From: an uncultured Flavobacteriales bacterium
GTDB lineage: Bacteria > Bacteroidota > Bacteroidia > Flavobacteriales_D > Crocinitomicaceae
DNA length: 57,984 nucleotides
Assembly (NCBI GenBank): GCA_913046365.1
Contig: CAJWRM010000015.1
Span: forward strand, 1 to 57,984
Reading direction: 5' to 3'
Part shown: positions 40,611 to 49,786 of the stretch, one piece after another
Position numbering within the stretch: position 1 is the first letter of the stretch
Layout of the letters: each line of letters begins with the position of its first letter
Made by a program: the position numbers and the translations under genes
Notes under the pieces: model-generated
Told to the model about the DNA's origin: nothing
Seen by the model: the letters and a program-made list of their open reading frames with translations, nothing else
Database searches by the model: none

Positions 40611-40701
40611 AGAAACAATCAAAAGAACAACTACACATTAATTACTTATACAACAGATGGTTACATAATTTAACTACGTAGAAATCAATAAGGATGAAAA
40701 A

Positions 40702-41289
40702 TTATTGGTTTAGCAACTTCGCTTTCAGATCCACTTGCAGTGATGATATGCGCTCTATATAAGTGCTTCTTGTTTCTTGAGAAAGATTTGGAAGGGCTAT
40801 AAGTCGCTCATATGCTTTTCGAATTTCTACTGTATCTCTATCGGACATATTGAAATCCAAAATGGCTGCATTCTTTTCTAGAACCAAAACTAAGTTTGAA
40901 AATTCCGGGTATATTTCTGCAATCGTATCGCCATAGGCTATAGCTTTTAAATAGGCACCAGAGGCATCATAAAGCTCTTGAACATCCGCCAAGCAATATG
41001 CTGAAAGCGTGTCCGCCGGAAAATTATTGTAAAATTTCAAATTCAAATTAATGAGCTCCATTCGTTTTACGGAAAGATCTGTCTTAAACTTGATGAGCTC
41101 CTCGGAACTTAACGAACTCGTATTGCGACCTGTTTCAAGAAATAATTTTAACATTTCATTATTGAGGGATTTAATCTCGTTTATTTGGCTTTCCTTGTTT
41201 TGGTCTTCGGACTTTACATTTGCAGAGCTATCTGAACCACACGATACCATAAAAAGAAATAATATCAGAGAAAGAATAGTGTATTTCAT
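40702..41289 (-). CDS. Lipoprotein of unknown function
   Basis: The product has 195 residues with a lipoprotein signal (LILFLFMVSCGSD, Cys at 17) and a mainly helical, TPR-like remainder (ADVQELYDASGAYLKAIAYGD, RDTVEIRKAYERLIAL). No family is recognised; small lipoproteins of this type often follow def in Bacteroidota. The ATG overlaps the def stop by four bases, so it is made from the ruvX-def mRNA. Confidence 0.72.
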   Translation of the reverse strand: MKYTILSLILFLFMVSCGSDSSANVKSEDQNKESQINEIKSLNNEMLKLFLETGRNTSSLSSEELIKFKTDLSVKRMELINLNLKFYNNFPADTLSAYCLADVQELYDASGAYLKAIAYGDTIAEIYPEFSNLVLVLEKNAAILDFNMSDRDTVEIRKAYERLIALPNLSQETRSTYIERISSLQVDLKAKLLNQ

Positions 41290-41876
41290 TTTTTTACTTT
41301 TTTAGGGAAACGCATTTTATAATCGATTTCAATTTCGCCATTCGTTATATTATTCAACTTTTTCTGAATGAGTTTTCTTTTAAGTGGGCTAAGGTAATCC
41401 GTAAAAAGGATTCCTTCAATATGGTCATATTCATGTTGGAAAATTCGGGCAGCATAGCCAGAATAGCTTTCTTCTTTTAATTCCCAATTTTCATCATAAA
41501 AAGAAACTGTTATATCCGGCTTACGCGATACATTCTCTCTAATTTTGGGAATAGACAAGCAGCCCTCCTGAAATGGCCACTCCCTACCATCCTCTTCTTC
41601 AATAATGGGATTAATAAATACTTTTTTGAAGTTTTCAATACCTTCAGCTCTAGGATCATCTTCATCCTCTTCATCCTCGGCAAATGGGCTACCATCTACA
41701 ATAAATAACCTAATATTCTTTCCAATTTGAGGTGCTGCGAGCCCAACTCCTTTTGCCTTATACATTGTTTCAAACATATCAGAAATCAGCTGTTTTAGAT
41801 TTGGATAGTTTTCATCTATCTCTTCGCAATCTTTTTTTAAGATTGGATCGCCATATGCTACAATAGGTAAAATCAT
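41286..41876 (-). CDS. def: Peptide deformylase
   Basis: The product has 196 residues. This metalloenzyme removes the formyl group from new proteins. All three motifs are present: GVGLAAPQIG, EGCLSIP and QHEYDH. An insertion rich in Asp and Glu (EDEEDEDDPRAEG) between motifs I and II is typical of Bacteroidota deformylases. A perfect -7 box stands 14 bases before the ATG. The gene lies between ruvX and a lipoprotein. Confidence 0.95.
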   Translation of the reverse strand: MILPIVAYGDPILKKDCEEIDENYPNLKQLISDMFETMYKAKGVGLAAPQIGKNIRLFIVDGSPFAEDEEDEDDPRAEGIENFKKVFINPIIEEEDGREWPFQEGCLSIPKIRENVSRKPDITVSFYDENWELKEESYSGYAARIFQHEYDHIEGILFTDYLSPLKRKLIQKKLNNITNGEIEIDYKMRFPKKVKK

Positions 41877-41890
41877 CGTGTTATTTTGTG

Positions 41891-41898
41891 CAAAAATA
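41891..41898 (-). promoter_or_regulatory. -7 box of def
   Basis: On the minus strand TATTTTTG is a perfect TAnnTTTG, 14 bases before the def ATG and within the gap after ruvX. It suggests a promoter of its own in addition to read-through from ruvX. Confidence 0.5.
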
Positions 41899-41908
41899 AA
41901 CTTTTCGG

Positions 41909-42319
41909 CTAACTATTTGAATTTAGATAATCCTGAAGAATGATAGTAGCACTCATCTGATCTATCAAACCTTTTTGTTTTCGTTTTTTCTTGGATGCTC
42001 CTTGAATTAAAGTTTTCTGAGCAATTTTAGAGGTCATTCTTTCATCAAATAATGCAATCTTTAGCAATGGAAACTCTTTTTCTAAGGCAATATTTAGGAG
42101 CCTAACATTTTGAGTGACATCCGTATCTGAGCCATTCAAACCCAATGGAAAGCCCAGTACCATTGTCTCAATATTTTCGGAAAGAACCATAGCTTTCAAA
42201 AATTGCATGAGTTCCGAGGATAAAACTGTTTTTAATGGTGTTGCAATTATGCCGAGGTCATCCGAGATAGAAATACCCGTGCGTTTTAAACCAAAATCAA
42301 TTCCAATTGCTTTACCCAT
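41909..42319 (-). CDS. ruvX: Putative pre-16S rRNA nuclease RuvX (YqgF)
   Basis: The product has 136 residues with an RNase H-like fold. It begins MGKAIGIDFGLKRTGISISDD, the family start with the first catalytic Asp; further motifs are MVLGFPLGLNGSD and FDERMTSKIAQKTLI, with an ending KGLIDQMSATIILQDYL. The open frame continues 46 codons upstream, but the perfect -7 box at 42324-42331 and the family start argue for the ATG at 42319. The box lies 4 bases before the ATG, so the mRNA is likely leaderless. Confidence 0.93.
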   Translation of the reverse strand: MGKAIGIDFGLKRTGISISDDLGIIATPLKTVLSSELMQFLKAMVLSENIETMVLGFPLGLNGSDTDVTQNVRLLNIALEKEFPLLKIALFDERMTSKIAQKTLIQGASKKKRKQKGLIDQMSATIILQDYLNSNS

Positions 42320-42323
42320 ACAA

Positions 42324-42331
42324 CAAAAATA
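42324..42331 (-). promoter_or_regulatory. -7 box of ruvX, leaderless arrangement
   Basis: On the minus strand TATTTTTG, perfect fit to TAnnTTTG, then four bases and the ATG at 42319. No convincing -33 box. Confidence 0.55.
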
Positions 42332-42405
42332 TAAAATACCTGAATATTTATTTATACTTTTTACACTTTTAATATAAAAAAAGTTTCCTAAGTAACTATT
42401 TTTTA

Positions 42406-42413
42406 TATTTTTG
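42406..42413 (+). promoter_or_regulatory. -7 box of the efflux operon, leaderless arrangement
   Basis: TATTTTTG fits TAnnTTTG perfectly and is followed by four bases and the GTG start of the TetR gene. It is the only clear promoter for the four-gene efflux operon. A weak TTTC lies 18 bases upstream. It is back to back with the ruvX promoter. No operator-like palindrome could be seen in the 98-base gap. Confidence 0.55.
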
Positions 42414-42417
42414 CTCC

Positions 42418-43032
42418 GTGAATTCAAAACAAATAGATTTATTAGAGCGTTCAGCAAAGCTGTTTATGAAGCTTGGTATTCGAAGTGTGACAATGGACGA
42501 CATCGCAAATAATTTAGGCATATCAAAAAAAACCCTCTACAATCACTTCACAGATAAAAGTCAACTCGTAAGAGAAATTATTAGACTACGAATAACCCAA
42601 GACCAAGCAGTTTGCACATCTTTCGCAGTTCAATCAATCAATGCAATTGACGAATTAATGCACATTTCAAAATTCGTGATAGAATCACTATCTTCTATTA
42701 ATGCGACTGTTTTTCATGACCTGAAAAAAAGTCATCCCGATGCTTGGAAAATGCTCGAAGAGCATCGTTTTGGATTTGTGTATAACCAATTTTTTGACAA
42801 TCTACAACGTGGAATAGATGAAGGTCTTTATAGAAAAGAAATACACAAAGAAATTTATGCGAAATTACATGTTGTTAATATCGATGCCATAATCAATGGC
42901 AACATTTTCCCTTGGCCTGAATTCAAGTTTGAATCAGTATTTCTAGAAACCTTTCGCATTCATATACGCGCAATTACAAATGATCAAGGCTTAAATTATT
43001 TTAAAAAACACCTATTAAACAACTATACATGA
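42418..43032 (+). CDS. TetR/AcrR-family transcriptional regulator
   Basis: The product has 204 residues, with a GTG start that gives the normal TetR N-terminus. The helix-turn-helix (about residues 22-55) reads VTMDDIANNLGISKKTLYNHF, the family signature. The ligand-binding part (about 65-204) is helical and unassigned. It is the first gene of an efflux operon and likely represses it, as AcrR and TtgR-type proteins do; the inducer is unknown. Its stop overlaps the TolC start by four bases (ATGA). Confidence 0.9.
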   Translation: MNSKQIDLLERSAKLFMKLGIRSVTMDDIANNLGISKKTLYNHFTDKSQLVREIIRLRITQDQAVCTSFAVQSINAIDELMHISKFVIESLSSINATVFHDLKKSHPDAWKMLEEHRFGFVYNQFFDNLQRGIDEGLYRKEIHKEIYAKLHVVNIDAIINGNIFPWPEFKFESVFLETFRIHIRAITNDQGLNYFKKHLLNNYT

Positions 43033-44354
43033 AATCTCTTGTAACAATTTTAATGATTGTACTCATTTCAAATGTCAATGCACAAATTGGGCGTAGCTTT
43101 TCATTATTAGAAGCAAAAGAATATGCCTTGAAAAACCATGTAAAAATTACAAATGCCTCATTGGAATATGATAAGGCAGTGCATCAAAAGAGGGAGTATT
43201 TGGCAGCGGGTATGCCTGAAGCAAACATTACCGGAGCTTTTAATCAGTTTTTAAACTTACCCGTGCAGGTGCTACCGATTTCCTTTTTTAACCCAGGAGC
43301 CCCTGAGGATGAAGTGGTGGCATTTAGAGCAGGAACTGAATTTAATTCGAATGCAAGCCTTCAGGTAAATCAACTTTTATTTGATGGTTCTTACTTCGTC
43401 GGAATTGAAGCTTCAAAGCTACTTATTGAGCTACAGAATATTCAACAAACTCGAACCAAAGAAGAGGTTTTATTTTCCGTAATAGACGCCTATCACATTG
43501 CATGCGTTGCAGAAGAAAACTTAGCCTTTGCCGATTCGATATACCAAATAACTGCGGACCTTGAAACCAAGCAAAAATCTTATCTCGAATTAGGCGTAAT
43601 AACTAACGAGGAAATAGATCAGATGACGTATGCAGTTTTAACTGCTAAAAACGCGTTTGAAAATGCTGAATTACAAACTAGTAATGCATTAGCTTTATTA
43701 AAGTACTCCATGAGCTACCCTCAGGACTCGTTGCTCATATTGTCCAATAACTTGAATGAGCTCGATAAAGAAGCATCTCAGATATCTATTGGGTCCATTG
43801 AAGACAATACAGTATTGCCTCTACTTCAGACTCAAATTGATCTATCACAATGCAACGTGCGAAATAACAAGGCAGGTTTCTTACCTTCTTTTTCCGCATA
43901 TTTTCAACAAAGCTATAACGCTTATAGAACATCCTTCGATTTTTTCCAGGACAAGCCATGGTACTCACAAACAAACTGGGGTTTACAAATGAAAATTCCT
44001 GTTTTTTCAAGTGGAAAAGGACGTGCAGTGGTCAAGCAATCTGAGATCAAACTGATGCAAGATGAAAACAATTTTGAATTAACCAAGCAAGGATTAAAGC
44101 TTCAAGAGGTACAGCTTAAGAACACACTTGCATCAGCAATTAAGAAAAGAGCGCTTCAGCAAGAAAATAGTGCTTTGGCAGAAAAAATATATCGAAATGC
44201 CATTAAAAAAGAAGCGCTTGGTAATGGGAATAATGTAATGGTTACGCAAAAACTCAACCAAGTAATGATTGCCCAAGCAGAGTACACTTCAAGCTTGATT
44301 GAGGTATACAGAAGTAAAATTGAACTTGATAAACTTTATAATAAACTGAATTAA
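43029..44354 (+). CDS. TolC-family outer-membrane efflux protein
   Basis: The product has 441 residues, with a signal peptide of about 18 residues (LVTILMIVLISNVNAQ), and then the paired helical and barrel repeats of TolC proteins (LLEAKEYALKNHVKITNASLEYDKA, FLPSFSAYFQQSYNAY). It would form the outer-membrane channel for the RND pump encoded downstream. The helical hairpins contain long Gln/Lys/Glu-rich stretches as usual. It is cotranscribed with the TetR gene upstream and the adaptor 13 bases downstream. Confidence 0.92.
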   Translation: MKSLVTILMIVLISNVNAQIGRSFSLLEAKEYALKNHVKITNASLEYDKAVHQKREYLAAGMPEANITGAFNQFLNLPVQVLPISFFNPGAPEDEVVAFRAGTEFNSNASLQVNQLLFDGSYFVGIEASKLLIELQNIQQTRTKEEVLFSVIDAYHIACVAEENLAFADSIYQITADLETKQKSYLELGVITNEEIDQMTYAVLTAKNAFENAELQTSNALALLKYSMSYPQDSLLILSNNLNELDKEASQISIGSIEDNTVLPLLQTQIDLSQCNVRNNKAGFLPSFSAYFQQSYNAYRTSFDFFQDKPWYSQTNWGLQMKIPVFSSGKGRAVVKQSEIKLMQDENNFELTKQGLKLQEVQLKNTLASAIKKRALQQENSALAEKIYRNAIKKEALGNGNNVMVTQKLNQVMIAQAEYTSSLIEVYRSKIELDKLYNKLN

Positions 44355-44367
44355 AATAAATATCCTG

Positions 44368-45432
44368 ATGAAAAAAACAATCATTTTCGGAGTCCTTTTG
44401 TTTTCTCTTTTTTCCTGCGGTTCGGGGGGGGATAATGAAACGAAAAAAGAGGACAAAACTGTAAAAAACAATACAATACTCCCATTAGTACAAACGAGTA
44501 AAGCGAAGAAAAAAAGTTTCATTCATAAAATATCAATTCAAGGGAGCGTCGAGAGTACACAAGACATATTATTAAATACTGAAATGTCAGGAATCATTCA
44601 TGAAGTCAATGTTTCTGCGGGAGATCGAGTGAAAGCAGGACAAGTTCTTGTATCCTTGGATGCAGCTCTAATAAATGCAAATATTCAAGAATTACTTTCT
44701 CAGCTCGACTTTGCGCGCTACACAAGAGATAAACAGGTGGCCTTATTTGAGGAAGAATTAGGATCTGAATTCGATAAAAAAAGTGCAGAAAACCAGGTTA
44801 GTTCCATAGAGTCTAAGCTCAATACACTGAAAATACAACAAGCTAAAATGATCGTTAAAGCGCCTTTTGATGGATCTATAGACCAAGTATATGCCAAGAA
44901 AGGTCAGCTGGCCGGCCCACAGATGCCATTAATGAGACTTGTAAACACAGAAAAAACAGAGGTCGTCGCATCTGTATCTGAAAAACACTTTAGCAATATT
45001 AAGAAAGGAACTAAACTAAAAATAAACTTTCCAAACTATGAAATTGCACCTATTCAATCAGTAGTGAGCAGTGTAGGTAGCTTTATAGAACCTACCAATC
45101 GAACATTTACGATCCGAGCTAAAACCACTAGTAAAACGAATCTTATGCCAAATATGCTTGCGGAACTTGAAATTATTGATTTCCAAGTTGACTCAGGGAT
45201 GGTTGTTCCATCAAAAAGCATCTTGAAGAACGCAAAAAATGAAGATTATTTATGGACCTTAACGTTAGCAAAAAATGGCAGTTATAACGTCAAGCAAGTC
45301 TTTATAAAAAAGCTTAAGGTATATCAGGGTGAGGCACTTATTGAAGAAAATGAGAACATTCTCGAAGGCAATCTAATTATAGCAGGCGGTGCGCGTGGAA
45401 TTACCAAAAAAGATTTAGTTCGAATCAAGTAA
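44368..45432 (+). CDS. RND efflux periplasmic adaptor (membrane fusion protein)
   Basis: The product has 354 residues with a lipoprotein signal (FSLFSCGSGG, Cys at 17). It follows the order of membrane-fusion proteins: a first beta half, lipoyl segment SAGDRVKAGQVLVSLDAAL, a short alpha hairpin (about 112-150), the second lipoyl half IVKAPFDGSIDQVYAKKG, and the beta-barrel with VVSSVGSFIEPTNRTFTIRA. It joins the inner-membrane pump to TolC. Confidence 0.93.
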   Translation: MKKTIIFGVLLFSLFSCGSGGDNETKKEDKTVKNNTILPLVQTSKAKKKSFIHKISIQGSVESTQDILLNTEMSGIIHEVNVSAGDRVKAGQVLVSLDAALINANIQELLSQLDFARYTRDKQVALFEEELGSEFDKKSAENQVSSIESKLNTLKIQQAKMIVKAPFDGSIDQVYAKKGQLAGPQMPLMRLVNTEKTEVVASVSEKHFSNIKKGTKLKINFPNYEIAPIQSVVSSVGSFIEPTNRTFTIRAKTTSKTNLMPNMLAELEIIDFQVDSGMVVPSKSILKNAKNEDYLWTLTLAKNGSYNVKQVFIKKLKVYQGEALIEENENILEGNLIIAGGARGITKKDLVRIK

Positions 45433-45442
45433 AAATAAAGAT

Positions 45443-48400
45443 ATGAGCAAATTTAAAGGATTCGGCCTTACAACTTTATCGGTGAATAATACCAAAACGG
45501 TATTCTTAATTGCTATTGTTATTGTTATTGGAGGAATGATTGCCTACCAATCAATGCCGAAAGAAAATTTTCCAGAATTAAAAATTCCGGAAATATATGT
45601 CGGTATAGCAAAACCTGGTTCATCTCCTAAATATATGTCCGAGAAAATTTCTCAGTCGATTGAGAAAGAAATTGGAGGGATAAAGCTTGTAGAGGAAATC
45701 AATTCCAATTCAGTTCATGGATACACCACTATTCGGGTCAAATTCGACTTTAAAATGCCCGTCGATGAGGCACTCGGAAAGGTAAAAGATGCTGTGGATC
45801 AAGCGCGAACGAAGAGTGATTTCCCGCAGCTACCGGCGGAACCCAATATTTTTGAGCTGGACCCATCTAAAATGCCCATCTTAAACATTAATATGAGGTC
45901 AGAAAATGCAGCTGAACTCAAAGAAGTATCCGAAGAGCTTGAAAAACAATTAGAGGAGCTTCCCGAGATAAGTGAGGTTGATATTCGTGGACTTCCTCTA
46001 CAAGAAATGAGAATTGAAGTAGACCCGGTCAAGGCTCAGGCTGTCAATGTAACGCTTGGTGATATCGAAAATGCAGTCAATGCCGAGAATCAAACTATAC
46101 CGGGAGGGGAAATTCTCATGGATGGAATTCGAAAAACAATTCGAATTGAAGGAGAGTATAAAAGTGCTGATGAGCTCAAACGAACTGTTGTTAGACAGGA
46201 TGACTTTCTACCTGTTTACCTCGAAGATGTGGCCCAAGTTTATTTTGGAAATGCAGATACAACATCATTTGCGCGAGAATTTGGCACCTCTGTTGTCATG
46301 CTCGATGTTAAAAAACAAGGTGGTGAAAACCTACTCGTTGCCTCGGACAAAATTAATAGCATCATCGCTGAAGCACAAAAAAATGGAACAATTCCAAAAA
46401 GTGTAGATATATCATTAACAAATGATCAGTCTAATGTAACCAGAGACATGGTCTCTAACCTGGAAAACTCTATTATTCTTGGAATCATATTAGTCGTTGG
46501 AGTTCTACTATTTTTTCTAGGATTGAGAAACGCAATTTTTGTAGGAGTAGCAATTCCGCTGTCCATGCTTATGTCATTTTTGATATTAAACTCCATGGGC
46601 ATTACATTAAATGTAATGGTCCTTTTCTCACTTGTAATTGCACTGGGAATGCTTGTTGACAACGGAATCGTTATTGTCGAAAACATATACCGCTATATGG
46701 ATGAAGGCAACACAGCATATACGAGTGTGGTTCAAGGCGTAGGAGAGGTGGCATGGCCTATTATATCTTCAACGGCAACGACCGTTGCTGCATTTGTTCC
46801 ATTGGCTTTGTGGCCAGGAATTATCGGAGAATTTATGAAGTTTTTACCCATGACTTTGATGATTGTTTTAGCATCCTCCTTATTTGTCGCATTGGTAATC
46901 AACCCAGTATTGGCTGTTACTTACATGAAGGTAACACAGAGCCAACCCAATAAAAAGAAGATCATAATCACCTCATTGTTCCTGTCTACCTTAGGTATTT
47001 TCTTTATCGTTTTTGGTTGGGTAACCCTCGGTAACTTTATAACCTTCATTGGTATCCTGACATTAGTTAACTTATTCCTATTTATGCCGGGCACTAAGCT
47101 ATTTCAGAATAGACTTTTGCCTCGTCTAGAAAGTTTTTACGAACGTTTTCTTCGTTTTGCAATGCACGGTAAAAAACCGATTCTATTTTTAATAGGAACC
47201 ATAATGTTGCTTGTTTTTTCTTTAGGTTTATTTGCGGTATTTCCACCCAAAGTTGAATTTTTCCCCAATAATGAGCCGCAATATGTAAACATTTTTATTT
47301 CACATCCCATTGGAACCGATATCGGCGTGACAAATAAAACCACCTTAGTTATTGAGGATGACTTAAATAAAATACTTAGTCCGTATATGGATGCCGATGA
47401 TACTACAGGAATACCTCAAGACGAACGATTGATTAAGTCGATTATCTCTCAGGTTGGAGAAGGCACAAGTGACCCAGCTCAGGGCGTATCCATGGGAAAC
47501 ACACCTCATAAGGCAAGAATAACCGTTAACTTTTGTGAATTTCAATACAGAAAAAAAACCAAAACCTCAGATGTATTAAAAGCGATTCAGTCAGGGCTAA
47601 AGGGAAAATACAATGCTGATCTTGAAATTACGGCAGCTAAGAATGAATCAGGCCCTCCTCAAGGCGCACCGATCAACATAGAAATTACCGGAAGAGGAGA
47701 ATACAAAGAGCTTATTGCAGCGGCAGAAGGCATCAAAACATACCTAGATAGAAAGGGGATTGATGGTGTAGAAAAATTGAAGCTGAATGTAGATGCTAAT
47801 CGACCTGAGATACCTATTACGGTTGATCGTGACCAAATCCGTAAACTAAATGCCTCTACATACCAAGTTGGAATGGCAATAAGAAAATCTCTTTTAGGGC
47901 AGGAGATATCGACTTATACTATTGACGAAGAGTCACATGATATTGTCGTACGGTTCGATGGCAACAATCGATATGACCTTAATGCCATTTTAGACCAACG
48001 GTTGGTTTTCAGAAACAATAAAGGAAAGCTAATGAACATACCTGTGAGATCTGTTATTGATACTCCTGAGGAAAGCACAAGCTATTCTGCAGTGGTACGG
48101 AAAGACCAAATTCCACTGGTTACAATTACATCAAATGTAACTGAGGGTTTTAATGCTAATGAAGTAGTCAAAGTCATGAGAAAGGAATTAGAAGATTTTG
48201 AAAAAAAGAACACGCTTTCCGAGAATACAAAGTACCGCTTTGCAGGTCAGCAGGACGAGCAGGCAAAAGAAATGGCCTTTTTAGTTAAGGCCCTTCAAAT
48301 TGCATTATTCCTAGTCCTCTTAATCATCGTTTCACAATTCAATTCATATTCCGCACCAACAGTAATATTATTGACTGTACTACTCTCTTTGATTGGTGTA

Positions 48401-48907
48401 TTTTTAGGGCTTGTACTATCAGGACAAAATTTCGTCGTAATCATGACAATGATTGGGATCATTTCTCTTGCCGGAGTTGTTGTAAATAATGCGATTGTTC
48501 TTATCGATTATACCAACTCATTACGCAAAAGAAAGAGAATTGAAAAAGAGCTAAAAAACAATGAAGTTCTGAGCAATGAAGATCTTCTGGAATGTACCAT
48601 TCAAGGTGGGAAAACAAGACTTCGACCAGTTCTTCTGACGGCAATCACGACAATTCTAGGATTGATTCCAATGGCCATTGGCTTTAACATCGATTTTGCT
48701 GGGCTATTTACATCATATGCGCCAAATGTCTTTTTAGGAGGAGACAACAACATGTTCTTTGCACCGATGGCTTGGACCATTATTTATGGACTAACTTTTG
48801 CTACTTTCTTAACGCTGATTATTTTACCTTCGGTATATCTTTTGATGTACAAATTTAAAATTTGGATGTACCGAGTTTTGAGTTGGGAGATAAAAAGTAA
48901 CTTTTAA
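45443..48907 (+). CDS. RND-family efflux transporter permease (AcrB/HAE type)
   Basis: The product has 1154 residues, longer than AcrB (about 1050). It has the usual topology of two sets of six helices with large periplasmic loops. The region with GMLVDNGIVIVENIYRYMDEG is the helix with the proton-relay acidic residues; the second half has a matching GVVVNNAIVLIDYTNSL. An extra hydrophobic stretch (KKKIIITSLFLSTLGIFFIVFG, about 510-550) adds helices beyond AcrB, which explains the greater length. Substrate unknown; drug or bile-salt-like compounds are typical. It is the pump of the TetR-TolC-adaptor operon. Confidence 0.92.
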   Translation: MSKFKGFGLTTLSVNNTKTVFLIAIVIVIGGMIAYQSMPKENFPELKIPEIYVGIAKPGSSPKYMSEKISQSIEKEIGGIKLVEEINSNSVHGYTTIRVKFDFKMPVDEALGKVKDAVDQARTKSDFPQLPAEPNIFELDPSKMPILNINMRSENAAELKEVSEELEKQLEELPEISEVDIRGLPLQEMRIEVDPVKAQAVNVTLGDIENAVNAENQTIPGGEILMDGIRKTIRIEGEYKSADELKRTVVRQDDFLPVYLEDVAQVYFGNADTTSFAREFGTSVVMLDVKKQGGENLLVASDKINSIIAEAQKNGTIPKSVDISLTNDQSNVTRDMVSNLENSIILGIILVVGVLLFFLGLRNAIFVGVAIPLSMLMSFLILNSMGITLNVMVLFSLVIALGMLVDNGIVIVENIYRYMDEGNTAYTSVVQGVGEVAWPIISSTATTVAAFVPLALWPGIIGEFMKFLPMTLMIVLASSLFVALVINPVLAVTYMKVTQSQPNKKKIIITSLFLSTLGIFFIVFGWVTLGNFITFIGILTLVNLFLFMPGTKLFQNRLLPRLESFYERFLRFAMHGKKPILFLIGTIMLLVFSLGLFAVFPPKVEFFPNNEPQYVNIFISHPIGTDIGVTNKTTLVIEDDLNKILSPYMDADDTTGIPQDERLIKSIISQVGEGTSDPAQGVSMGNTPHKARITVNFCEFQYRKKTKTSDVLKAIQSGLKGKYNADLEITAAKNESGPPQGAPINIEITGRGEYKELIAAAEGIKTYLDRKGIDGVEKLKLNVDANRPEIPITVDRDQIRKLNASTYQVGMAIRKSLLGQEISTYTIDEESHDIVVRFDGNNRYDLNAILDQRLVFRNNKGKLMNIPVRSVIDTPEESTSYSAVVRKDQIPLVTITSNVTEGFNANEVVKVMRKELEDFEKKNTLSENTKYRFAGQQDEQAKEMAFLVKALQIALFLVLLIIVSQFNSYSAPTVILLTVLLSLIGVFLGLVLSGQNFVVIMTMIGIISLAGVVVNNAIVLIDYTNSLRKRKRIEKELKNNEVLSNEDLLECTIQGGKTRLRPVLLTAITTILGLIPMAIGFNIDFAGLFTSYAPNVFLGGDNNMFFAPMAWTIIYGLTFATFLTLIILPSVYLLMYKFKIWMYRVLSWEIKSNF

Positions 48908-48930
48908 ATTACTTCAACGTTCAAAACCAT

Positions 48931-49719
48931 ATGAGAGCTTTTTCTTTATTGTTTTTTGTATTTCTATTTTATGGATGTGTTAGCGACGCTTCTAATCACC
49001 CTGAAATAGATAGCGACTATTTAAGAAGCGATTTTAAAGAGGGAGAAATGTTCTTTGATCTAAAAGAAAATATAGAGCGCATCGAGGGTATCACGGATGC
49101 AAAAAGCCTTGAATTCATGAGCGCTGACGGAGTGCTTTTGAAAGCAACCGCAAAAATTGATTCTTTTGGCGAGGTACATATGCTTATTTTGGAACAAGAA
49201 TTTGAAAACAAACTCAAAAACGAGTTTTACTTTTATAAAAATGGTTTAAAACGTATAAGTCTCCAATCCCATACGGAGTTCAATGAGGAATCCAACTATT
49301 ATTCGGAGATCATCTCCTTTTATGGTGATTCAGAAAATGTAATTTATTCAGGAAATAGAAATTCCAAAGACATTGACTCTCTATATTTGTTGAGTTATAC
49401 AGCAGTTGATAAGCAAAGCCATTCCGATGAATTGACCCTTGATTTACTCAAAAGAGAAGGTCCATTTCAAACCAATTTTTTGGGCACGGCATATTTAAAG
49501 GAACAAGAAAAGCTATTCTTGATTGTGGGACCAAAAAATCGAGCATATACATCTACCCTTGCGGTAATAGAAAAAACTGAATTTCTCAATCAATTGATAA
49601 AATATGAAAGAAAAAATATTGGGAAACTACTAGATATTGACTTTACACATGCCACGCGGACAGATGGGTTTGCCTATCAAGCTTTACTAAATGTATCTGC
49701 CGCAAATGAAAGTCAATAA
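48931..49719 (+). CDS. Lipoprotein at the end of the efflux operon
   Basis: The product has 262 residues with a lipoprotein signal (LFFVFLFYGCVSD, Cys at 16) and an overall beta-rich periplasmic part without a recognised family. It follows the RND gene by 23 bases and precedes a promoter for the next gene, so it probably closes the efflux operon. A role in the pump is possible by position only. Confidence 0.65.
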   Translation: MRAFSLLFFVFLFYGCVSDASNHPEIDSDYLRSDFKEGEMFFDLKENIERIEGITDAKSLEFMSADGVLLKATAKIDSFGEVHMLILEQEFENKLKNEFYFYKNGLKRISLQSHTEFNEESNYYSEIISFYGDSENVIYSGNRNSKDIDSLYLLSYTAVDKQSHSDELTLDLLKREGPFQTNFLGTAYLKEQEKLFLIVGPKNRAYTSTLAVIEKTEFLNQLIKYERKNIGKLLDIDFTHATRTDGFAYQALLNVSAANESQ

Positions 49720-49735
49720 CGAAGACGGATTAAAC

Positions 49736-49767
49736 TTTATGCATTTTTATGCGTCTAACTAACTTTG
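49736..49767 (+). promoter_or_regulatory. Promoter of the beta-barrel receptor gene
   Basis: TTTA (49736-49739), a spacer of 20 bases and a perfect TAACTTTG (49760-49767). The ATG follows 19 bases after the box. The left element is one base off the consensus TTTG. Confidence 0.6.
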
Positions 49768-49786
49768 CTGCTATAACTAAACAACT

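Noticed and set aside
42320..42457. 46-residue N-terminal extension of RuvX
   Set aside because: It covers the -7 boxes of ruvX and of the divergent TetR gene and is not part of the family.
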